Shown one piece after another: positions 58,416 through 64,000 of a stretch of DNA of 64,000 bases. Numbering within the stretch: the first letter of the stretch is position 1; each line of letters begins with the position of its first letter. The position numbers and the translations under genes were made by a program. The notes beneath the pieces are model-generated. The model was not told the origin of the DNA. It worked only from the letters and a program-made list of their open reading frames with translations, and ran no database searches. Location: NCBI GenBank assembly GCA_002352215.1, contig DEIB01000038.1:191561-255560 (forward strand), in the 5' to 3' direction. Source of the stretch: Chthonomonas sp. UBA2785 (GTDB lineage: Bacteria > Armatimonadota > Fimbriimonadia > Fimbriimonadales > Fimbriimonadaceae).

Positions 58416-59036
58416 GTGACGAGCACCGGCATCCTCATTCGGAACACTCAACCGCGGGACATCGCGGGCGTGGTGGCCTTGCAGCGGGAGTGCTTTCCGG
58501 CCCCTTTCCCGGAGGAACTCCTGTGGCAAGCCGAACATATTGCGCGGCATCTTGAGATCTTTCCTGAGGGCCAGTGGGTGGCCGAGCACGAGGGCCAGAT
58601 CGTGGCCAGCTGCACGAACCTTCTCCTCTTCGAAGAGCACTGGCAGGCTCATCTTGACTGGGAAAGCACCGTGGGCGGCCACTTTTTGCGAGCGCACACG
58701 CCGGGCGGCACGACTCTTTACGGGGTGGACCTTTCCGTAGCACCGGCCAGCCGCGGGCAAGGCATCGGGCGATCCTTGTATCAGGCTCGATTCGATTTCG
58801 TGCGAGCCCATGCCCTCAGCCGTTACGGCACTGCCGTGCGGATGCCGGATTACCAATCTCAAGCCCAGGGCCAGACGCCACAGGCATACGCCGAGGCCGT
58901 TGCAGCCGGCACCCTCACCGACCGCACCCTCACGCCTCTCCTGCGCATGGGCACAGAATTCCTAGGCGTGATTGAAAACCACATGGACGACGAAGAAAGC
59001 GGCCACGCGGCAGCGATATTGGAGTGGCGACCGTGA
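58416..59036 (+). CDS. GNAT acetyltransferase paired with a nitrilase
   Basis: 206 residues from a GTG 5 bp after ispH. GNAT fold: ILIRNTQPRDIAGVVALQRECFP, VAEHEGQIVASCTNLL, and the CoA-binding loop VAPASRGQGIGRSLYQARFDF. A C-terminal region (YAEAVAAGTLTDRTLTPLLRMG and YLGVIENHMDD-like) is typical of the N-terminal half of bifunctional GNAT/carbon-nitrogen hydrolase proteins. Here that half is a separate gene, directly followed by the hydrolase. The substrate is unknown. Confidence 0.85.
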   Translation: MTSTGILIRNTQPRDIAGVVALQRECFPAPFPEELLWQAEHIARHLEIFPEGQWVAEHEGQIVASCTNLLLFEEHWQAHLDWESTVGGHFLRAHTPGGTTLYGVDLSVAPASRGQGIGRSLYQARFDFVRAHALSRYGTAVRMPDYQSQAQGQTPQAYAEAVAAGTLTDRTLTPLLRMGTEFLGVIENHMDDEESGHAAAILEWRP

Positions 59037-59884
59037 ACGAAGTGATTCGGGCGGCGGCCGTGAACTGGGAGATCGCCCCCGTGACCGGGTGGTGCGATTT
59101 CGAGAAGAGATTCCTCGACGTGGTGGCCAGCGCCGAGGCAGAACTGGTCGTACTCCCGGAATACACCTACTTTGAGCTCCTGACCCGCGCGGATATTGCG
59201 GAAGACAAGGTGCTGGCCGAGTTACTCCCCCTGGCGGATGACTACACGGCGCTCGCCCTTCGTGCTGCGCATACGTACGGCTGCACAATCGTCGCCGGTT
59301 CAATTTTCCAATCCCGCCCCGAGGGCATCACCAACGCCACGCCCATCGTGACGCCGGACGGCAAGGTGCATTGGCAGCCCAAAGTGCGGCTAACCCAATA
59401 CGAAAAGGACATGTGGCACCTGGCCCCGGGGGCTGGACTCGAAACGGGCCTCGGCCCTCTCGGCGTCACGATTTGCTACGACGTGGAGTTTCCCGAGGCC
59501 ACCCGGCTGCTCGCGGAGCACGGCACGCTCATCCTGTGCGTGCCCTCATGGACAGAGACTTCGCAAAGTGCGTTGAGGGTGCGCTGGTCCGCCCAGGGCC
59601 GCGCGGTGGAGAACCAGCAGTTCGTCATCCACAGCACCTTGCGCGGTCAGTTGGGGCGCGAACCGCTTCCCTTCACTCACGGCACATCGGCGATCATCGC
59701 GCCGCCAGTGGATCCGTTCGTCGAACCCATCCTAAACGAAAGCGGCCCCGGCATGAGCTATGCCAGGGCCGATCTTGACCTTACGCGCCTCCTCCAGGCC
59801 CGCCAGGGGGACGACGTCCGGAATTGGGCTGACCGTCACCCCCTCGTCTGGGAGGTCCTTCCCCCTTCATCACCATCAGATTGA
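59033..59884 (+). CDS. carbon-nitrogen hydrolase (nitrilase superfamily)
   Basis: 283 residues from the GTG at 59033, which overlaps the GNAT stop (GTGA); GGAG lies 8 nt upstream. A second GTG at 59024 is possible. The catalytic triad is visible: Glu in VVLPEYTYFE, Lys in QPKVRLTQYEKD, Cys in GVTICYDVEFPE. It would hydrolyse an amide or nitrile. Its last 104 bp overlap the convergent lipoprotein gene. Confidence 0.88.
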   Translation: MNEVIRAAAVNWEIAPVTGWCDFEKRFLDVVASAEAELVVLPEYTYFELLTRADIAEDKVLAELLPLADDYTALALRAAHTYGCTIVAGSIFQSRPEGITNATPIVTPDGKVHWQPKVRLTQYEKDMWHLAPGAGLETGLGPLGVTICYDVEFPEATRLLAEHGTLILCVPSWTETSQSALRVRWSAQGRAVENQQFVIHSTLRGQLGREPLPFTHGTSAIIAPPVDPFVEPILNESGPGMSYARADLDLTRLLQARQGDDVRNWADRHPLVWEVLPPSSPSD

Positions 59885-60641
59885 TGCGCTGCTTGCCGCC
59901 GGGGCCGTCCATCACGTTCAGCATCACGCGGAAGTCGTTGGGGGCCATGCCGTTGAGGCCGCGATCGTTGGCGCGCACGTCAATCAGCTTGGAGTTATAG
60001 AACTCCATGATCTTATCGCGGGCATCGCTGGTCAGCAACACGGCACGGTAGCGCACGCCCCCTTGCGGGAACGTCATCTTCCAAATCGCGCCTTCTTCTT
60101 CACTCAGAGTTGCGCCCGGATACATCGGAGCGGGGATGTCCTTGAGCGTGATATTGGTGTCACGCTCAACGTCCGCCCATTCCGGCGGCATTTGGCCACG
60201 CTGACCACCCGGTCCACCGCCGGGGCCCCCAGGGCCACCCGCGCCCGGCTGACCACCGGGTCCGCCCGGGCCACCCATGCCAGGACGACGGCCTTCACCG
60301 CCACCGTTCGGTTGCTCAGCATTGGTGCCTTCCCCGTTCGGTCCCGGCTGACCCGGCTGTCCGGGAGATGTGCTTCCGCCCGGCTGACCGGGAGTGGTCC
60401 CGCCGCGCGTTCCGGGTGCACTGGCACTGCCATTGGCACTGCGGCCGCCGGGCGTACTGCCGGTCGGGCTCGTCGCGCTGCCACCCTCGGTCGCCGGGGC
60501 AGCGTCGCCGTCCTTCAGCGCCTTGTACTCCGAGTTTGGCCCGTCGTTGTTTACGGGGGCTTGAGTGATCACGCCCGAATCGCTAGCACAGCCAGACAAG
60601 ATGGCCGCTGCTGCTACCACCGACCAAATGAAAGGTTTCAC
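59781..60641 (-). CDS. lipoprotein with Gly/Pro-rich collagen-like segment
   Basis: 286 residues from a GTG. The lipoprotein signal ends ILSGC. Residues ~25-150 are low-complexity, with many G-P-G, P-G-G and G-Q-P-G repeats of collagen-like character (not strict G-x-y). The next ~100 residues form a folded domain (DTNITLKDIPAPMYPGATLSEEEGA, YRAVLLTSDARDKIMEFYNSKL), of a type seen in lipoproteins predicted to bind at the outer membrane. The tail is again G/P/R-rich. It follows the L,D-transpeptidase gene by 10 bp and has its own TAATAT box 6 nt before the start. Confidence 0.75.
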   Translation of the reverse strand: MKPFIWSVVAAAAILSGCASDSGVITQAPVNNDGPNSEYKALKDGDAAPATEGGSATSPTGSTPGGRSANGSASAPGTRGGTTPGQPGGSTSPGQPGQPGPNGEGTNAEQPNGGGEGRRPGMGGPGGPGGQPGAGGPGGPGGGPGGQRGQMPPEWADVERDTNITLKDIPAPMYPGATLSEEEGAIWKMTFPQGGVRYRAVLLTSDARDKIMEFYNSKLIDVRANDRGLNGMAPNDFRVMLNVMDGPGGKQRINLMVMKGEGPPRRGGDGQPNSGRRPPGGPGGGA

Positions 60642-60647
60642 AACCCT

Positions 60648-60653
60648 ATATTA
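60648..60653 (-). promoter_or_regulatory. -10 box placed for a leaderless lipoprotein mRNA
   Basis: TAATAT, 6 nt, GTG at 60641; overlaps the stop region of the upstream L,D-transpeptidase gene. Confidence 0.4.
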
Positions 60654-61415
60654 CGCGTTAGGGGGTGATAAAGGTGCCGGTAGCGGGGTGAGAAAATCTT
60701 GCTCAATTCGAATCTCAGAGCCTGGTTCCACCCATTCAAAGAACATGCGCGCGGCATTCTCGCCCCACATGGGCATGCGTACACACCCGTGGCTGGCCGG
60801 ATAGCGCGGCACGCTGCTGGAACCGTGGATGAACACCCCGCCTTCCACCTGCACCGCATAGGGCATCGGGGCGTTGTCGTACTTGCGGGAAACTCGGTGA
60901 CGGGTGTACTCCGGGCCGGCATCAAACACACCGGCGGGCGTGCGGTATCCGCCTTTGCCCGTGCTGCAGTTCGTTTCCATGTAAAGGCGGCTGCCCTGCC
61001 ACCCTCTTAGCTTTTGCTCTTTCAGGCTGACTTCCACGCGGTGCGGCGGTCGGAAAACGGTCACCGTGCTAATGCCGCGCGTGAGTTCCACGGTGCGGTC
61101 GTCAATCTGCCGCCACTCCATGCCCAGTTCTTGGTTCCACTTTTGCAAATGGACGAGGTCAATCCAGGTGGTCTTGTCGCGAACTTCGATCCATTCCTTC
61201 GGCAAAGGAAGCTGGTCCACCAAGATGTTAGTGGTCGCGGCGTCGTATTCGACCACGACCTCAAGCGGCGCCATGACCTCTCGCAGCGGCACGAGAACGA
61301 CCCCCGGACGGATTCTCCAAGACAACGCTTCGACAACGGCCCCTTGGCTGAGATCAGCCCCGGCGGTCTGCCCCGGCGCAATACTGAAAGCTGCGGCTAA
61401 CAGCGCAAAATGCAT
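60651..61415 (-). CDS. exported L,D-transpeptidase (YkuD family)
   Basis: 254 residues with a signal peptide. Residues ~25-120 resemble a copper-amine-oxidase-N-like/stalk domain (VVLVPLREVMAPLEVVVEYD). The YkuD catalytic domain carries H197 in FIHGSS and H209-G-C211 in PASHGCVRMP. It crosslinks peptidoglycan at L,D-bonds or attaches proteins to it. TAAAAT lies 6 nt before the ATG. Confidence 0.92.
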   Translation of the reverse strand: MHFALLAAAFSIAPGQTAGADLSQGAVVEALSWRIRPGVVLVPLREVMAPLEVVVEYDAATTNILVDQLPLPKEWIEVRDKTTWIDLVHLQKWNQELGMEWRQIDDRTVELTRGISTVTVFRPPHRVEVSLKEQKLRGWQGSRLYMETNCSTGKGGYRTPAGVFDAGPEYTRHRVSRKYDNAPMPYAVQVEGGVFIHGSSSVPRYPASHGCVRMPMWGENAARMFFEWVEPGSEIRIEQDFLTPLPAPLSPPNA

Positions 61416-61421
61416 GACGCT

Positions 61422-61427
61422 ATTTTA
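61422..61427 (-). promoter_or_regulatory. -10 box placed for a leaderless L,D-transpeptidase mRNA
   Basis: TAAAAT, 6 nt, ATG. Confidence 0.5.
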
Positions 61428-61494
61428 TCGCTGAACCATGCCCATTTCGCAAGCGTTGTGCCCTTATCTTCTCGCCCACTTTTGGGCAATATCG

Positions 61495-62724
61495 TTAAAG
61501 CGTACGCAAAGGTGTGAGCGCCACCGCGGGCTCGGCTGACTCAGGTTCGCGCCAAACGCCATCTTCTTTCAACAAAGCGACCAGCTCGGCCACGCCATTT
61601 TCCTGCGGAATTCCGTGTTTCACCGGCTCGCGCTTTCGGTAAAGGGTGATCTTTCCGCCCGCCGCCCCAACGTAACCATAGTCGGCATCGGCCATCTCGC
61701 CCGGGCCATTGACAATGCATCCCATGACGGCGATGTCCAAACCCACCAAGTGGCGCGTGGCATTGCGCACCTCGCGGAGCACGGTCGGCAAGTCAAACTT
61801 GGTGCGCCCGCAGCTCGGGCAGGCGATGTATTCCACTTGCGTCTTCCGCAAGCCCAGAGCCTGCAAAATCTCGTAACACACCGGAATTTCGTTCACCGGG
61901 TCTTCGCTCAGGCTCACCCGGATCGTGTCCCCAATGCCCTCGCTCAACAGCGTGGCAATGCCGGCCGTGGATTTCACACGGGCGTACTGGCCGTCACCGG
62001 CCTCCGTCACGCCCAGGTGGAGCGGATATGGAGAACCCACCTCATCCAGGCGGCGGGCCATCAGGCGATTGGCGGCAATCATGATGGGCACGCGGCTGGC
62101 CTTGGCGCTGATATTGAGGTTGCGGTAGCCGTACTTCTCGCAAATCTTGACGTACTCCAGGGCACTTTCCACCATGCCGTCGGGGGTGTCGCCGAAGGTC
62201 ACCAGCATGCGCTCAGCCAGGCTGCCGTGGTTCACGCCAATGCGCATGGCCCGGTCGTACTTGAGGCACGCTTCAATGACGGGGCGCATTTCTTCTTCAA
62301 TGGCGGCGCGTTCGGCGGCGTGCTCCTCCTCGGTGTACTCCACCTTGTTGGTGGGCTTCCGGAACACAAACAGGCCCGGATTGATGCGGATTTCGTCCAC
62401 GTGCTTGGCCGCTTCCACCGCGATCTTGGTGCCCTGGTGGTGGACGTCGGCGGTGAGGGCGACCGGGCGGTACTGCTCAATCACTTTGGCGCGAATCTCG
62501 GCCAGGCACTCGGCCTCTTGCAACGTGGGGGTGGTGACCCGGACGATCTCACTCCCTGCCTTCGCCAGGGCAATGATCTGCTCGACACAAGCATCCACGT
62601 TACGGGTTTCTTCCGTAATCATGGATTGGACCACCACGGGGTGATTGGCCCCCATCGTCACCGGGCCAATTCGGCACGGAAGAGTGGTCCGGCGTGCGTA
62701 AGTGATGTCCAGGTTCATGCGCAC
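61495..62724 (-). CDS. ispG: 4-hydroxy-3-methylbut-2-en-1-yl diphosphate synthase
   Basis: 409 residues. MEP-pathway [4Fe-4S] enzyme. The N-terminal barrel has RTTLPCRIGPVTMGANHPVVVQSMITEETRNVDA, INPG and GVNHGSLAERML. The cluster cysteines are in CPSCGRTKFD and MGCIVNGPGEM. The frame opens with a GTG at 62724; an ATG at 62718 is also possible. TAGAAT lies just ahead (3 nt to GTG, 9 nt to ATG). Confidence 0.95.
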   Translation of the reverse strand: MRMNLDITYARRTTLPCRIGPVTMGANHPVVVQSMITEETRNVDACVEQIIALAKAGSEIVRVTTPTLQEAECLAEIRAKVIEQYRPVALTADVHHQGTKIAVEAAKHVDEIRINPGLFVFRKPTNKVEYTEEEHAAERAAIEEEMRPVIEACLKYDRAMRIGVNHGSLAERMLVTFGDTPDGMVESALEYVKICEKYGYRNLNISAKASRVPIMIAANRLMARRLDEVGSPYPLHLGVTEAGDGQYARVKSTAGIATLLSEGIGDTIRVSLSEDPVNEIPVCYEILQALGLRKTQVEYIACPSCGRTKFDLPTVLREVRNATRHLVGLDIAVMGCIVNGPGEMADADYGYVGAAGGKITLYRKREPVKHGIPQENGVAELVALLKEDGVWREPESAEPAVALTPLRTL

Positions 62725-62764
62725 CTCATTCTACGATGCGCAAGGGATGATTCGCTCGGACGGC

Positions 62765-63274
62765 TTACGCGCCTGAGGGACCGGTGGCCGATTTCTTGGG
62801 ATCCGCCGCCGCCGCCCCATCCGTTTCGGCCTGGGAGAGCGTCATCACCACGCCCTTAATGCCGGTGCCGTCCAGCTCGTTATAAATCAATCCCTTGGGG
62901 TCAATCAGGAACGTCTCGACGCGCTTGTTCGCCTGGCCATTCACTTCCGTCACCGTCACCGAAATCAGGAGCCCTTCTTCCTTCCAAGTGCCGCGCATGC
63001 GCTCCGTAAGAGGCTTGGCGCCTTCAATCACCTTCGTGAATTCTGCTTCTTGGTTCGCTTTGAAGTTGGCGCGGACCGTGATCGGCCCCATCAGCAAGTT
63101 GTCCTTGGCGAAGTAAGTCCCCGGTTTGAAAGCCATCTGCTCTTTCTCGGCTGCTTCTTGCTTGGCAGCCTCTTCCACCGTCGGGGGGACCAGCAGATTG
63201 CCCTCTGGCTTGGGTTCGCAGCCCGCTACCGCTACCGCCAGGGGTAACGCCAAGTAAAGCCATCGACGACTCAC
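62765..63274 (-). CDS. lipoprotein, unknown
   Basis: 169 residues from the GTG at 63274, which opens MSRRWLYLALPLAVAVAGC, an ideal lipoprotein signal. The upstream in-frame ATG (63310) would add an acidic stretch and is less likely. The mature part is an acidic helix (TVEEAAKQEAAEKEQ) followed by a beta domain (GTYFAKDNLLMGPITVRANFKANQEAEFTKVIEGAK, MRGTWKEEGLLISVTVTEV). CATAAT lies 6 nt before the GTG. Family unknown. Confidence 0.7.
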   Translation of the reverse strand: MSRRWLYLALPLAVAVAGCEPKPEGNLLVPPTVEEAAKQEAAEKEQMAFKPGTYFAKDNLLMGPITVRANFKANQEAEFTKVIEGAKPLTERMRGTWKEEGLLISVTVTEVNGQANKRVETFLIDPKGLIYNELDGTGIKGVVMTLSQAETDGAAAADPKKSATGPSGA

Positions 63275-63280
63275 CCCTCT

Positions 63281-63286
63281 ATTATG
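63281..63286 (-). promoter_or_regulatory. -10 box placed for a leaderless lipoprotein mRNA
   Basis: CATAAT, 6 nt, GTG at 63274. Confidence 0.45.
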
Positions 63287-63407
63287 GGTCAAAAATTCTT
63301 CGCCCTCCATGACGCAAATCGTTGTGACTTTGGACTTCGCGTGTTATGGTAGGGATAAGGCAACGACGAAGTTGCTGATCTGAAGGGGTCTCCCCGGAGG
63401 AAACGAC

Positions 63408-64000
63408 ATGAAACAGTACACGACCGAACAAATCCGAAACGTGGCCATCGTGGGTCATGGAGGGTCCGGCAAGACGATGCTGGTGGAGCACATGCTCTAC
63501 ACGGCCGGAGCAACCGACCGGCTAGGCAGCGTCGACGCCGGTACCTCACAGAGTGATTTCGATAGCCAAGAGGTCAACCGCCACCATAGCGTGAACCTGT
63601 CCATTCTGCCCCTGGAGTGGCATAACCACAAAGTCAACTTGATTGACGTGCCCGGATTCCCGGACTTTGTGGGTGAACTGGAAGCGGCCTGCCGGGTAGT
63701 GGACAGTGTCATCATCGTGTGCGAGGCCAAAGCTGACCTCGACGTCGGGTTCGACCTGGCCTGGGAAGCCGCCGAACGCAACAACCTGGCCAAGTGCATT
63801 TTCATCAACAAGCTGGAGCGCGACAACGCTGACTACGAAGGTCTGATTGAGACCCTTGACCGGCGCTACGGGGCCCGCGTGGTGCTATGCGAGCTACCCA
63901 TGGGCACGCAGGCGAACTTCAAGGGCACCATTGACCTGCTGAACATGAAGGTCTACAAAGGCAAAGACCGGGGTGTGGAGATTGAAGAAATCCCCGCCGA
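63408..64000 (+). CDS. EF-G-like translation GTPase (5' part, cut by window)
   Basis: The first 197 codons lie in the window. GTPase motifs: G1 AIVGHGGSGKTMLVE, G3 DVPGFPDFVGE, G4 NKLERDN (variant of N-K-x-D with Glu). The sequence RNVAIVGHGGSGKT and the variant G4 fit the second, non-canonical elongation-factor-G group (EF-G2/FusA2 type) rather than the main EF-G. GGAGG lies 7 nt before the ATG. The rest lies beyond base 64000. Confidence 0.9.
   Translation, partial: MKQYTTEQIRNVAIVGHGGSGKTMLVEHMLYTAGATDRLGSVDAGTSQSDFDSQEVNRHHSVNLSILPLEWHNHKVNLIDVPGFPDFVGELEAACRVVDSVIIVCEAKADLDVGFDLAWEAAERNNLAKCIFINKLERDNADYEGLIETLDRRYGARVVLCELPMGTQANFKGTIDLLNMKVYKGKDRGVEIEEIPA

Noticed and set aside
59800..60500. 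CRISPR-like or tandem DNA repeat in the G/P-rich lipoprotein gene
   Set aside because: Only short irregular coding repeats (Gly/Pro/Gln codons); no constant repeat-spacer spacing. No CRISPR array is seen anywhere in the window.

Overview
The window is ordinary, densely packed chromosomal DNA of a GC-rich, diderm, non-pathogen-like bacterium. Three proteins carry PEP-CTERM sorting tails with a nearly identical V-P-E-P plus GAGLLALAR end. Many lipoproteins, a lipoprotein-type LivK, two HrcA/CIRCE-controlled groESL operons and a YlxR/NusA/IF2 cluster are also present. My best guess from this combination is the Fimbriimonas branch of Armatimonadota. That is inference from gene style, not from a marker search. 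I see no tRNA, rRNA, IS element, prophage, CRISPR array or other sign of recent transfer.

Layout. 1-1850: first groES-groEL operon (minus, groEL cut by the window edge) with two imperfect CIRCE operators. 1987-8510: lipoprotein, GNAT enzyme, gcvT, then a TPR/TPR/PilZ cluster. 8515-11965: translationally coupled operon of an aldo/keto-reductase-like protein, an FAD amine oxidase and an amidohydrolase. 12017-16046: AcuC-type deacetylase, YCII-domain protein, FmdB zinc ribbon, family-5-type uracil-DNA glycosylase, PDZ/aspartic-protease-like protein. 16078-21666: branched-chain amino-acid ABC transporter livK-H-M-G without livF, closed by a possible serpin-like lipoprotein. 21812-22447: PEP-CTERM protein with a possible Cys-Gln thioester domain. 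22588-23550: ArsR-type HTH fused to a CarH-like cobalamin-binding module. 23638-24824: infC-rpmI-rplT. 24922-27869: FadN-like beta-oxidation fusion and HAD phosphatase. 27999-40370: carbamoyl-phosphate synthetase in three separate pieces (C-half of CarB, N-half of CarB, CarA), interleaved with alkaline phosphatase, a BNR propeller protein, an acyl-CoA dehydrogenase and lipoproteins. 40412-47220: membrane protein, dnaB, WD40 protein, ABC-F ATPase, DUF1800 protein. 47300-49280: second groES-groEL with CIRCE. 49343-53550: acyltransferase, PEP-CTERM metalloprotease, rplJ-rplL with an L10 leader, third PEP-CTERM protein. 53706-56954: nusA-ylxR-infB with a leader attenuator. 57087-64000: folB, ispH, GNAT plus nitrilase pair, G/P-rich lipoprotein, L,D-transpeptidase, ispG, lipoprotein, and the start of an EF-G-like GTPase.

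Two signals cut across the window. First, at least nine genes, and a possible 33-residue one, have a -10-like hexamer exactly 6-7 nt before an ATG or GTG and no usable Shine-Dalgarno site, the layout expected of leaderless mRNAs. Second, three convergent gene pairs overlap by exactly 4 bp at their stop codons.

The most interesting single object is the ArsR-HTH/B12 protein at 22588. It keeps the W-x9-EH motif of AdoCbl light sensors of the CarH type, but on a different DNA-binding domain, and its own start is preceded by a clean inverted repeat. All identities come from reading the sequence; no database search was run.
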